From: Acidobacteriota bacterium | GTDB lineage: Bacteria; Acidobacteriota; Terriglobia; Terriglobales; Acidobacteriaceae | Assembly: GCA_013289685.1 (NCBI GenBank) | Contig: JABCZL010000002.1 | Span: forward strand, 124,001-188,000 | Direction: 5' to 3' | DNA: 64,000 nucleotides | Part shown: positions 50,456 through 59,253 of the stretch, piece by piece | Numbering within the stretch: the first letter of the stretch is position 1 | Layout of the letters: every line of letters starts with the position of its first letter | The notes under the pieces: generated by a model | Database searches by the model: none | What the model was told of the DNA's origin: nothing | The model's input: the letters and a program-made list of their open reading frames with translations, nothing else | Position numbers and translations under genes: made by a program

Positions 50456-53400
50456 ATGAGTTTTGCCGATCGAAGGGAAGCCATTCGAAGGTCTCTGTAT
50501 TTCCTGCACACCTGGCCGCGACGGTATGGGCTTGCTCTGATCGCGGTGGCCGCGGCTAGTCTGTTGCGCTATGCCTTGAGCAAATTGCTTGGGGCCAATC
50601 TTCCTTTCCTGCTGTTCTACCCCGCAATCTGGCTGGTGGCTTGGATGGCAGGATTGGGGCCGGGCGTCTTCGCCGTCGCTTTATCCGAAGTGTCAGCCGT
50701 TTACTTGCTGTTCGGGCCGGCGAACACGTCAGCGTTAGGTCTGCCACTCAATCCAAATGGGCTGATCCTGTTCTCGATCGCGGGAGTGGCACTGAGCGCG
50801 CTGACCGACACGTACCGAAAACGAGCCCAAAGGTTGCAGGGATTCGAAAGGGCGGTGGAAGGTCTGGAAGAGATGATCGTCGTGGTGGACCACGACTACC
50901 GCTTCGTAATTGCGAACCGCGCCTTCCTGAATTATCGGAACCTGGAGAGAAGAGATCTGATGGGCCGGCGAGTTGGGGAAACCCTAAACCCGGGCGTCTT
51001 TGAGACGACGATCAAGGCAAAGCTGGATGAATGCCTCCAGGGCAAGATCGTGCAGTACGAAATGCGGTACCGGTACCCGGAGCGGGGCGAGAGGGATCTC
51101 TTCATCACTTACTTTCCGATCCAGGGGCCGGGCGGAGTCGACCGGGTGGCGAGCGTGTTGCAGGACATCACCGAGCGCAAGCGGTCGGAGCAATCCCTGC
51201 GTCTATTCCGCACGTTGATAGACCAGTCCAACGACGCGGTGCAGGTGATCGATCCTGAGACGCTTCAGTTTCTGGACGTCAACGAGAGAGCCTGCAAGGA
51301 CTTGGGTTACACGCGGGAAGAGCTATTGTCACTGACCGTGTACGACATTGATCCGGGTGCCGACGAGGCGTGTCACGCGACGGTTCTGGGCAAGTTGCGG
51401 GATGCGGGATCTGTGGTGAAGCAAACGGTTCATCGGAGAAAGGACGGGTCGACCTTTCCGGTGGAAACCAGCCTGAAGTACGTTTCGCTGGAGCGGGACT
51501 ATGTGGTCGCGGTGTCGCGGGACATCACCGATCGAAAGTGCGCGGATGACGCGCTGCGCGAACGCGAAGAAAAGTTTCGTCAGGTAGCGGATAACATCCA
51601 GGAGATTTTCTGGATGGTCGATAGCGACAGCAAACAAGCGATCTACGTGAACCCGGCGTTTGAACAGATCACGGGACGTACGGTGGCGAGTTTGCTGAAC
51701 GCGCCCCTTTCCTATGACGAGATCATTCATCCGGACCATCGTGCACACGTTCTCAATCGCCTGAGCGAAGCTGCCACCACGGGGAAGTTCGATGAGGAAT
51801 TTCGAATAGTGCGTCCCGACGGAACGATCCGCTGGGTCGAGGCCCATGGATTTCCGGTTTGCAACGCGGACGGCAAAATATATCGTTTGGCGAGCGTGGT
51901 CCAAGACATCACGGCGCGAAAACTCGCGCAGGAGGCGCTGCGAGATAGCGAGGACCGTCACCGGGATCTGGTTCAACATAGTGAGGATCTGGTGTGCACG
52001 CACGATCTGGAGGGCAGATTGCTATCCGTGAATCCGGCGCCGGCGCGGGTTCTAGGGTACGAGGTTGCCGAGCTGCTAAAGATACCGATGCGCGACCTGA
52101 TCGCGCCAGAGGCTCGTGAACAGTTCGACGCATATCTGGAAAGGATCAAGAAGACTGGGGCGGATCGGGGAATGTTGTGCGTTGTAACGAAGACAGGAGA
52201 GCGCAGGATTTGGGAATACAGCAACACGCTGCGCACCGAAGGGGTGGCGTCGCCGGTTGTACGAGGGATGGCGCGCGACATTACGGAGCGAAAGCGGGCG
52301 GAAGCGGCGCTGCGCAAGTCGGAACAACGCTATCGCCTGCTGTCTGAACAAAATGTCTCGGGAGTTGCGATCGCCACCATGGAGGGCGAGGTGGTGGATT
52401 GCAATGATGGGTGGGCGCGCATTCTGGGCTATGACAAAGCAGACGAAGTTCGCGGCCGCCGGGCATCCGAGTTCTATTTCAACCTCGCCGAGCGGGAACC
52501 CATGCTGAGTGAGTTGAAGCAGGAGGGTGCCTTCTTGAGCCGGGAGATGCAACTCAGGCGACTGGACGGTACGCCGATCTGGGTCTTGTTCAACGCAGTG
52601 GTACTCGATGGAGGCGGTTACGGAACGCAACTTGTGCAGGCCACGGCGATCGACATCACGGAACGCAAGCAGGCGGAAGCGGCGCTGCAACGCAGCGAAG
52701 CCCATTTCCGGTTTCTAGTGGAACAGGCGTCGGATGGGATTTTCATTGCCGATGCTCAGGGGAAGTACCTGGACGTGAACTCAGCCGGAGCTGAAATGCT
52801 GGGATACACGCGAGAGGAGATTCTGCAATTGACGGTCGCCGATGTTGTCGTACCGGAAGAGGCGCCCCGCGTTCTAGACGAACGGATCCGCATGCAGGAA
52901 GGCCGTGCGGTTCGCAATGAATGGAAATTCCGGCGCAAGGACGGGTCGTTCTTCCCCGGTGAAGTTTCCGGAAAACAACTGCCGGATGGGCGATTGCAGG
53001 GAATTCTCCGCGACATCAGCGAGCGCAGGCAGGCGGAGGAAGCTATGCGCCAGAGTGAAGAACGGTTCCGGGTGGCGCTCAAGGATTCTCCCATCACGGT
53101 CTTCAGCCACGACCCAGAGCTGCGCTACACGTGGATCTACAACCCGCAGCTTTGTTGGCACGAGGCTATAGGCAAGACCGATGCAGACATCATCGGACCG
53201 AAGAAGGCCGCGAGTCTGGTTGACATCAAGCGGCGGGTTCTTAAGGAGGGAGTGGCGTTGCGGGAGGAAGTGGTGATTCCGCATGACGGCAAGAACCACG
53301 CATTCGATATTACCGTGGAACCCCTGTTCGACGCAGAAGGAGGCATCGCCGGCATAACCGGCGCCGCCATGGACGTTGCGAGGCTGCGCGAAATGACGGA

Positions 53401-54433
53401 TCGTCTGCAGGACGCGCGGGACAGGCTGGCGCAGGAAAAGTTGTATCTGGAACGTGAGATTCAGTCGGAGCTGGGGTTCGAAGAAATCATTGGACAGAGT
53501 CCTGCGTTGCACGAAGTGTTGAAGAATGTGCGGGTGGTGGCGCCGACCGATTCGACAGTCCTGCTCCTGGGTGAGACGGGTACGGGGAAGGAATTGGTGG
53601 CGCGTTCGTTACATTCGCTAAGTTCGCGGCGCGACAAGACTTTTATCAAGCTCAATTCTGCCGCAGTGCCTTCAGGGCTGCTGGAGAGCGAGCTCTTCGG
53701 GCACGAAAAAGGAGCGTTTACCGGTGCGGTCAGCCAGAAGGTCGGGCGGATTGAGCTGGCGGATAAAGGCACATTGTTCCTGGACGAGATTGGCGAGTTG
53801 CCGATGGAATTGCAGCCGAAGCTGCTGCGGGTATTGCAGGATCGTGAGTTCGAGCGGCTGGGCGGGGTCCACACGCTGCGTGTCGATGTGCGGATCATTT
53901 CGGCCACCAACCGCGATTTGCGTGAGGACATCGTTGGCAGGAGATTTCGCGAAGATCTGTTTTACCGTCTCAATGTATTTCCCATCGAGTTGCCCTCGTT
54001 ACGCGAGCGGCGCAGTGATATTCCCATGCTGGTTCATCATTTTGTGCGCAAGCATTCGGCGCGCATGGGGAAGCATATTGACGTCGTCCCTGATGAGACC
54101 ATGACGGTGCTGCAGAATTGGAACTGGCCGGGGAACATCCGCGAGTTGGAGAACATGATCGAACGCATGGTTATCTTGAGCAAAGATCGCGAACTGGCTG
54201 CGCCGCCAGAGGATTTGGACGCGCCGCAGGAGTCTGAGGAAGATAACCTGACGCAAAAGGAACGCGAGCATATCATCCGCGTGTTGCGGGAGACCAACGG
54301 AGTGCTCTCGGGAATGGATGGGGCGGCGAGGCGGTTGGGGATCAAGCGCACGACCCTGCAGTCGATGATCAAGCGGTTCGGAATTGAACCGCGGGAGTAC
54401 GGACGTGGAAGCGGGACCTTTGGGGCAGGATAG
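50456..54433 (+). CDS. membrane-anchored multi-PAS sigma-54-dependent transcription activator
   Basis: A 1325-residue protein. Order: a four-helix DUF4118 (KdpD-like) anchor (about 18-115), seven PAS domains in series (about 125-980; linkers such as DITERKRAEAALR recur), a coiled segment (RLAQEKLYLEREIQ), an AAA+ domain (about 1007-1240) with Walker A GETGTGKE near 1037, GAFTGA (about 1087) and Walker B LFLDEIGELP, and a C-terminal Fis-type HTH (LGIKRTTLQSMIKRFG). GAFTGA is intact, so it should activate RpoN polymerase. It is a one-component regulator. Its ligands and target promoters are unknown. It is transcribed alone. Confidence 0.92.
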   Translation: MSFADRREAIRRSLYFLHTWPRRYGLALIAVAAASLLRYALSKLLGANLPFLLFYPAIWLVAWMAGLGPGVFAVALSEVSAVYLLFGPANTSALGLPLNPNGLILFSIAGVALSALTDTYRKRAQRLQGFERAVEGLEEMIVVVDHDYRFVIANRAFLNYRNLERRDLMGRRVGETLNPGVFETTIKAKLDECLQGKIVQYEMRYRYPERGERDLFITYFPIQGPGGVDRVASVLQDITERKRSEQSLRLFRTLIDQSNDAVQVIDPETLQFLDVNERACKDLGYTREELLSLTVYDIDPGADEACHATVLGKLRDAGSVVKQTVHRRKDGSTFPVETSLKYVSLERDYVVAVSRDITDRKCADDALREREEKFRQVADNIQEIFWMVDSDSKQAIYVNPAFEQITGRTVASLLNAPLSYDEIIHPDHRAHVLNRLSEAATTGKFDEEFRIVRPDGTIRWVEAHGFPVCNADGKIYRLASVVQDITARKLAQEALRDSEDRHRDLVQHSEDLVCTHDLEGRLLSVNPAPARVLGYEVAELLKIPMRDLIAPEAREQFDAYLERIKKTGADRGMLCVVTKTGERRIWEYSNTLRTEGVASPVVRGMARDITERKRAEAALRKSEQRYRLLSEQNVSGVAIATMEGEVVDCNDGWARILGYDKADEVRGRRASEFYFNLAEREPMLSELKQEGAFLSREMQLRRLDGTPIWVLFNAVVLDGGGYGTQLVQATAIDITERKQAEAALQRSEAHFRFLVEQASDGIFIADAQGKYLDVNSAGAEMLGYTREEILQLTVADVVVPEEAPRVLDERIRMQEGRAVRNEWKFRRKDGSFFPGEVSGKQLPDGRLQGILRDISERRQAEEAMRQSEERFRVALKDSPITVFSHDPELRYTWIYNPQLCWHEAIGKTDADIIGPKKAASLVDIKRRVLKEGVALREEVVIPHDGKNHAFDITVEPLFDAEGGIAGITGAAMDVARLREMTDRLQDARDRLAQEKLYLEREIQSELGFEEIIGQSPALHEVLKNVRVVAPTDSTVLLLGETGTGKELVARSLHSLSSRRDKTFIKLNSAAVPSGLLESELFGHEKGAFTGAVSQKVGRIELADKGTLFLDEIGELPMELQPKLLRVLQDREFERLGGVHTLRVDVRIISATNRDLREDIVGRRFREDLFYRLNVFPIELPSLRERRSDIPMLVHHFVRKHSARMGKHIDVVPDETMTVLQNWNWPGNIRELENMIERMVILSKDRELAAPPEDLDAPQESEEDNLTQKEREHIIRVLRETNGVLSGMDGAARRLGIKRTTLQSMIKRFGIEPREYGRGSGTFGAG

Positions 54434-54470
54434 AACAGCTCTTCGGCCACAAATCTCAGATTTGAAAGTC

Positions 54471-54517
54471 AAAATCCCCACCCTCTCGCGAGAAACGCGA
54501 GAAGGGAGGGGCACCCT
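54471..54517 (+). repeat. AAAATCCCC hairpin family, copy D
   Basis: CCCCACCCTCTCGCG pairs with CGCGAGAAGGGAGGGG, with AAAAT on the left and CACCC on the right. It lies in the 90-base gap between two genes that end toward each other; on the minus strand it is followed by ATTTTG. Confidence 0.8.
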
Positions 54518-54526
54518 CGCCCGCGA

Positions 54527-55684
54527 TTACTTTGTCAGGCGATTGTATTTTTTCAGGGCTTCACGAAGGCGGTCGTGGGGCAGGGCGATGACGGTGTGAT
54601 TGTTGATACCGGTCATGGTATCCGCGGCGACCATGGCGTTGACCACGGCTTCTTCGGTGGCCTGGACGGTCGCGAGAAAAATCGGATCGAGCGAATCGTT
54701 GGGGAGCATGGTGAGCTGATGCAGTCCCTTGGTGCCGACAGCGCCGGGATTGGCGGTAGAGAAGGCGATGAAGATGTCGCCGGAGCCGTCACCGGAGTAG
54801 CTGCCGTCGCGCCCCAGGCCGAGCGAGATTTTTCTGGCGATGCGCTTGAGTTGGGTGGGGATGAGAGGAGCGTCGGTGGCGAGGACCACGATGATTGAGC
54901 CGACGTCGTCCTTCCAGACTGTATGCTCGGGAATTTCGCGCCCCACATTGATACCGGCGATGCGGAGTTGCTCGCGCGATCCATAATTGCATTGCACGAG
55001 GACGCCGATGGTGTAGCCCCCAGCTTTTTCGTCGAGGACGCGCGAGCTGGTTCCAATGCCGCCCTTGAATTCGTTGCAGATCATGCCCGTGCCGCCGCCG
55101 ACGTTGCCTTCCTCGACGGGGCCGGTGTGGGCCGCGTCGAGGGCGTGCCAGGCGTCCTCGGGCTTAACGTGGAATCCGTTGATGTCGTTGAGGTAGCCGT
55201 CCCAAGTCTCGGCGACGACGGGCAGAGACCACCAGTAACCTTCCATGTCGGGCGTACCGTGTTTCACTTTCCAGGCGATGACGGCGTCGCGAACCACGCC
55301 TACGCTGTGCGTGTTGGTGATCATGACGGGGCCGTTGAGAAATCCGGAGTCGTCGACCCAGGTGGTTCCGGTCATTTCGCCGTTGCCGTTGAGGGTGAAC
55401 CAGGCGGCAAAGACGGCGTCGTTGCTGGCTTTGCCGCGAGGATGAATGGCGGTAACGCCGGTGCGCACGGGGCCTTTGCCGATTTCGAGTTTGCCTTCGC
55501 CGGAGATCAGCGTGGTGTGGCCGACCTCGACTCCCTTCACGTCGGTGATGGCGTTGTTCGGGCCGGGAGTGCCGTCGAAGGGAACGCCGAGATCCCGCGC
55601 ACGCGGCTTGGACTGGGCGGATAGGGTTGTGGCCAAAGTGAAGGTGAAGATGAGTGCGGTCCGGTGGACTCGTAAACGGGGCAT
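54527..55684 (-). CDS. DmpA-family (peptidase S58) autoprocessed aminopeptidase
   Basis: A 385-residue exported protein: signal peptide (RTALIFTFTLATTLSAQ), then the Ntn-like fold of DmpA/BapA beta-aminopeptidases. It opens RARDLGVPFDGTPGPNNAITDVKGVEVGHTTL, and has GNVGGGTGMICNEFKGGIGTSSR. The processing site is DVGSIIVVLATDAPL, cut between Gly262 and Ser263, making Ser263 the N-terminal nucleophile. The frame extends upstream but the ATG at 55684 has GGAGG 4 bases before and makes a good signal peptide. It should trim N-terminal D- or beta-amino acids from peptides in the periplasm. Confidence 0.9.
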   Translation of the reverse strand: MPRLRVHRTALIFTFTLATTLSAQSKPRARDLGVPFDGTPGPNNAITDVKGVEVGHTTLISGEGKLEIGKGPVRTGVTAIHPRGKASNDAVFAAWFTLNGNGEMTGTTWVDDSGFLNGPVMITNTHSVGVVRDAVIAWKVKHGTPDMEGYWWSLPVVAETWDGYLNDINGFHVKPEDAWHALDAAHTGPVEEGNVGGGTGMICNEFKGGIGTSSRVLDEKAGGYTIGVLVQCNYGSREQLRIAGINVGREIPEHTVWKDDVGSIIVVLATDAPLIPTQLKRIARKISLGLGRDGSYSGDGSGDIFIAFSTANPGAVGTKGLHQLTMLPNDSLDPIFLATVQATEEAVVNAMVAADTMTGINNHTVIALPHDRLREALKKYNRLTK

Positions 55685-55751
55685 GGAGCCTCCAACAAAG
55701 CTGGAAGTATACAAGGATGCGAAGGCGAGGAGGGTTACGGTGTTTGGTGCG

Positions 55752-55780
55752 TTATCGGCCGCCGTGCTCTGGGGTACAAT
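55752..55780 (+). promoter_or_regulatory. possible sigma-70 promoter of the 92-residue gene
   Basis: TTATCG at 55752-55757 and TACAAT at 55775-55780 with a 17-base spacer, 35 bases before the downstream ATG. The -10 box is good; the -35 box is weak. Confidence 0.35.
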
Positions 55781-55814
55781 CGCAAACGAGCTTAAATTGC
55801 ATTGGGGGAAGATT

Positions 55815-56093
55815 ATGGATGGCTGGAGGAAAGCGCTGGTCCTGGGCTCAATCGGTGCGGCGGGGATTCTGTTTATGAAGAAGAAGTATCCGGCGGGTGT
55901 GCTGGCCACAGGTGTCGGACTGGCGCTGCTGGCGGCGGAATATCCCGAGAGGTTCGAGAAAGTGCGGCTAGCGCTGCCCGACTATTTCGAACGCGGCATG
56001 CGCGTGATGGAAATGGCGGGGCAAGCTGGTAAGCGGATTACTGAGGCGGCGGGGCGTAGCGCCGTGGAATCGTGGGAGGAGTTTGGGGGATGA
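55815..56093 (+). CDS. small membrane-associated protein (92 residues)
   Basis: The ATG at 55815 has GGGGGAAG upstream. The N-terminus has two weak hydrophobic stretches (ALVLGSIGAAGILFM and AGVLATGVGLALLAA), and the rest is amphipathic and helical (ERFEKVRLALPDYFERGMRVMEMA). It may be a peripheral membrane protein. No family is recognised. The open frame continues upstream, but that part overlaps the DmpA promoter and has no start signal. It is divergent from DmpA. Confidence 0.6.
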   Translation: MDGWRKALVLGSIGAAGILFMKKKYPAGVLATGVGLALLAAEYPERFEKVRLALPDYFERGMRVMEMAGQAGKRITEAAGRSAVESWEEFGG

Positions 56094-56105
56094 TCTGGAC
56101 GTCAG

Positions 56106-56205
56106 ACTTCAGACCTCTGACATCAAACCTTAGCTTCAAGTCGAGATGCTTAGGCAGGGGCGAGAGACAAAGTTCTGAGGTCCGACGCCCGAGGTCTGAG
56201 GTCCG
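56106..56205. repeat. GACTTCAGACCTC / GAGGTCTGAGGTC inverted-repeat cluster
   Basis: Left part has CAGACTTCAGACCTCTGAC, right part has GTTCTGAGGTCCG and CGAGGTCTGAGGTCCG. The arms can pair over about 12 bases. It sits between two genes that end toward each other, so a bidirectional terminator role is possible. It is related to 30391-30450. Confidence 0.65.
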
Positions 56206-56211
56206 CTGTCT

Positions 56212-56541
56212 TCACTCGATGCCGAGTTGCTTTTTGGCGTCGGGGCTGAGGCGTTCGGGGGTCCAGGGCGGAGTCCACACCACATTTACGGTGCAGGTGC
56301 TAATGCCCGGCAACTGCTCGATGCGTGATTTCACCTGGGCGCTAATGTTGACGTGCTCGGGACAGCCTTGCGCAGTCAGGGTCATTTCGACGTTAACGTC
56401 CTGCTTTGCATCCGCGTCGACGAGGGCGGGAGAAAACCCAACCTTGTAGATCAGGCCGAGGTCGACGATGTTGACCGGAATCTCCGGATCGTAGCAACTC
56501 TTCAGTGCGCTCAAGACGTCTTGTTCCGTGATGGCGGCCAT
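56212..56541 (-). CDS. MIP18/DUF59-family protein (SufT/PaaD-like)
   Basis: A 109-residue protein with the family signature YDPEIPVNIVDLGLIYKV near residue 15, LTAQGCPEHVNISAQVK with the conserved Cys, and VNVVWTPPWTPERLS near the end. The family helps in Fe-S cluster maturation or transfer (SufT, MIP18) or in phenylacetate oxygenase (PaaD). No suf or paa genes are present here, so the general Fe-S role is more likely. Start is the ATG at 56541. It is a single gene. Confidence 0.85.
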   Translation of the reverse strand: MAAITEQDVLSALKSCYDPEIPVNIVDLGLIYKVGFSPALVDADAKQDVNVEMTLTAQGCPEHVNISAQVKSRIEQLPGISTCTVNVVWTPPWTPERLSPDAKKQLGIE

Positions 56542-56639
56542 GGCGGAAAACACCTCGCTTTGCTACTTCCAGTTTACCTTATAGTTGCGGCCCCGCGGGC
56601 TGGCTGCGACTGCGGCCGGAAACTTGGTAAAGTCTTCCC

Positions 56640-57377
56640 ATGATGAGTCCTGAGGCCAAGCAAAGAATACACCTGGCGCTGCTGCTGGGGGTGGTTGTCT
56701 CGACGGTGTACGCGGGCCGTTATTTGTACCAGCGGCATGAAGACGAGGTCGCGGCTGAGAAACTAAAGCAGGCGCAGAACGTGGGGTATTCCAATCCGGA
56801 TTATTACGTCAGCCCGAAGAAGCTTTATCCCTACGATCTGAAGAGCGCGAAGCAGCTTACGCAGCAGCCGGTTTGGGTGAAGGAAGGATACCGCTATACC
56901 TATTACCGATATGACCTGGCGAGCAAGCAGGTGGACTTCGCGCATGACGCGGGGCTGCTGCTGCCGATCGAAAAGCTGGAGATCAAGGATGTGGTCACGG
57001 CGGTGCCTGCGGGGAAGGGGGAGCGGCGGCAGATGATGGCAGTGTTTCAGAAAGAGGGGAAGACGTATGCGGTGCCGATTGGGTTCGAGGCGGAGGAGCA
57101 GTACAAGATTTATTCCGACGAAATGTTTTTCGTGGAAGATCCGCATGACCTGTACAAGCACTGGGCGGCCGATGTGTGGCAGGCGGTGGCGCAGCACGAA
57201 GTGAAGCCGGGGATGAACGAACTGCAGGCGGATTTCGCGATTGGCATGGGTGTGCCGGACGGGGGTAGTAGTTCGTATGAAAAAACCGTGCGCTATCCGA
57301 ATGGTGGTAAGCCGATCGTGGTGGTGTATCACGACGGCAAGGCGGCGGAGATCAAGGCGGACTCGACCGGTTCGTGA
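56640..57377 (+). CDS. hypothetical membrane-anchored protein
   Basis: A 245-residue protein with one N-terminal helix (IHLALLLGVVVSTVYAGRYLYQ), so it is probably an inner-membrane anchored periplasmic or cytoplasmic protein. It then has Tyr/Lys-rich regions (VSPKKLYPYDLKSAKQL), a middle with VSPK and a long polar domain with VPIGFEAEEQYKIYSDEMFFVEDPHDLY. No family was recognised. It is 100 bases before the multi-gene MoxR operon in the same direction and may or may not be part of it. Confidence 0.65.
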   Translation: MMSPEAKQRIHLALLLGVVVSTVYAGRYLYQRHEDEVAAEKLKQAQNVGYSNPDYYVSPKKLYPYDLKSAKQLTQQPVWVKEGYRYTYYRYDLASKQVDFAHDAGLLLPIEKLEIKDVVTAVPAGKGERRQMMAVFQKEGKTYAVPIGFEAEEQYKIYSDEMFFVEDPHDLYKHWAADVWQAVAQHEVKPGMNELQADFAIGMGVPDGGSSSYEKTVRYPNGGKPIVVVYHDGKAAEIKADSTGS

Positions 57378-57478
57378 GTGTTGGGTTCGGGATTCACAAC
57401 AACGCCTCGTTTTGCGGGCGGGCAGGCGCGGCTTGTGCTACCATGCCGGGCAAAGTTGTAAGTGCCGGAGGGAGAGTC

Positions 57479-58306
57479 ATGACGACTGCACTCAGGCCGT
57501 TGAGTACCGGAGAATTGCTGGACCGCACGTTTTCTCTTTATCGCAGCCATTTTGGATTGTTCGTTGGAATCTTCGCGCTGCCATACATGGTCGTCTTAGC
57601 TTTCCAGTTGGTGGGGCTCGTCTTTCAATCTTCCGTTCCCAAACCTTCGAACGTCCTGTTAAGTGTAGCTTGGACCCTGGGAGCTGCGTTCTTGGCACTG
57701 GTTGTTTCTGCTGTTTCTCAGGCCGCGACCGTGGTCGCAGTCTCCAACTTGCTTCTGGACCGACCCGCAAGCGTGACGGACTCGTTTTCGAGGGTTAAAG
57801 GACAGGTTCTGGGGGTCCTGGGACTCTCATTGCTCACCTACTTGGCTGCCTGGTTGGGCCTTTTCTTCATAATCGTGCCAGGCGTAATCCTTTGGATTAT
57901 GTGGTCCTTGGCTGTCCCGGTGAAGGTTTTGGAGCACAAAGGCGTATTCGACTCGATGTCGAGAAGCATGGAACTGACCAAGGGGCACTGGGGGCGCATA
58001 TTCGTAATTGGATTGCTGATTCTGGCGTTGAAGTTTGGAGTTAGCTCATTGTTTCAGTGGCCCGTACTCATTGCGGCGGGTTTCAGCATTAAAGGCGGAG
58101 TACAGCGATTCGATGTTGGCTGGCAAGTAGCCTTGCTAGTATCCGCATTCGTTTCTACAAGCCTCGTAGGTGCCCTCGCGACGATCGCATTCTCTGTCGT
58201 TTACTATGACGAGCGGGTGCGCAAGGAAGCGTTTGATTTGCAACTGATGATGATGACGCTGGACGCCCCGGGACTTCCAGCTTCTCCCGCACAAGCAGGC
58301 GCATGA
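57479..58306 (+). CDS. polytopic membrane protein of the MoxR operon
   Basis: A 275-residue protein with about six hydrophobic helices, opening ALRPLSTGELLDRTFSLYRSHFG and later ITLI-like VPGVILWIMWSLAVPV and EHKGVFDSMSRSMELTKGHW, which is the pattern of glycerophosphodiesterase membrane-domain/YciC-like proteins. GGAGGGAGAG sits before the ATG; an upstream frame is a shadow. It overlaps the DUF4129 gene by 4 bases (ATGA). Its position at the head of the operon suggests that it helps build or anchor the MoxR complex in the membrane. Confidence 0.75.
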   Translation: MTTALRPLSTGELLDRTFSLYRSHFGLFVGIFALPYMVVLAFQLVGLVFQSSVPKPSNVLLSVAWTLGAAFLALVVSAVSQAATVVAVSNLLLDRPASVTDSFSRVKGQVLGVLGLSLLTYLAAWLGLFFIIVPGVILWIMWSLAVPVKVLEHKGVFDSMSRSMELTKGHWGRIFVIGLLILALKFGVSSLFQWPVLIAAGFSIKGGVQRFDVGWQVALLVSAFVSTSLVGALATIAFSVVYYDERVRKEAFDLQLMMMTLDAPGLPASPAQAGA

Positions 58307-59253
58307 CCGCGAGGCGGACCCACATCCTGGCGTTCTTTCTGATCGTGGCAATCTTCTGCCGCGCGGATGGGACCGGAAACGACGCGCTGACGACAGCCGA
58401 GTATCGGGCTGATCTTGACCGGCTGTTGTCCGCGACCCAGCAACTTGACAGCTCGGGGAGCCCAACTCCCCAGCCCTTGCATGATGTGACGCAGAGTTGG
58501 CACGTCCGGACCGATCAACGGGAATTCGAGATATCCACGGAAGGGTTGCGGCGGGATGTTCGCCGATACGAGAGCGAGAAAAACATTGCCAATGCCTCTG
58601 CCGTTCGTACACGGCTGGAGAGCCTGCGCAGCGATCTCGACGCGTTCGAAAAACCTCCTGCGGATTCTTCTGCGAACCGGGCAGCGTTGAATTCGATTCT
58701 GGCCCGGCCGGAATTTCGCGACGTGCAGGGACCGAACTGGGTCGACCGGCTGAAGCAGCGGCTGCTGGCATTTCTAATTCATCTTTTGGAGCGGCTGTTT
58801 CGTTCGTCGGCCATTCCCACTATCAGCAGGTATTTCGTCTACGTGCTCATGGGGCTGGCAGTTCTGGCTCTCGGTTACCTCGCGTACCGCAGCATCTGGG
58901 CGGGCCAGGGCCTCGAGAAAGTGGTGCCCACGGATCTTCCCGTCTCTGCGAAAGAGTGGGCGATCTGGCTAAAGGAGGCGCGGGCGGCGGCGGCTAAGAG
59001 CGAGTGGCGCGATGCGATTCATCTCGCGTACTGGGCGGGGATTTCTTTCCTGGAGCGGCAGGGAATGTGGAAGCCGGACCGGGCACGGACTCCGCGGGAA
59101 TACCTGCGGCTGCTTGCGAGTTCGAGCGAGCATCGCGAGACGCTGAAGGCTCTGACGCAAATCTTTGAACTGGCGTGGTACGCCAAGCGCGGCGCCAGTG
59201 AGAGAACCTTTTCGCAAACGCTGCAGGAACTGGAGAAGCTGGGATGCCGCTGA
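58303..59253 (+). CDS. DUF4129-domain protein
   Basis: A 316-residue protein: signal-like N-terminus (ILAFFLIVAIFC), a helical extracytoplasmic part, one membrane helix near the middle (YVLMGLAVLALGYLAYRSIW), and a C-terminal DUF4129 domain (EWRDAIHLAYWAGISFLERQ, DRARTPREYLRLL, and LTQIFELAWYAKR). DUF4129 genes usually sit next to MoxR, DUF58 and transglutaminase-like genes, as here. It overlaps both neighbours, so translation is coupled. The cellular job of this gene set is not settled, but it is linked to envelope or protein quality functions in other bacteria. Confidence 0.85.
   Translation: MTARRTHILAFFLIVAIFCRADGTGNDALTTAEYRADLDRLLSATQQLDSSGSPTPQPLHDVTQSWHVRTDQREFEISTEGLRRDVRRYESEKNIANASAVRTRLESLRSDLDAFEKPPADSSANRAALNSILARPEFRDVQGPNWVDRLKQRLLAFLIHLLERLFRSSAIPTISRYFVYVLMGLAVLALGYLAYRSIWAGQGLEKVVPTDLPVSAKEWAIWLKEARAAAAKSEWRDAIHLAYWAGISFLERQGMWKPDRARTPREYLRLLASSSEHRETLKALTQIFELAWYAKRGASERTFSQTLQELEKLGCR

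Noticed and set aside
55446-55814. Upstream extension of the 92-residue gene into the DmpA gene
   Set aside because: The extension overlaps the antisense DmpA gene and lacks a ribosome site, while the ATG at 55815 has one.
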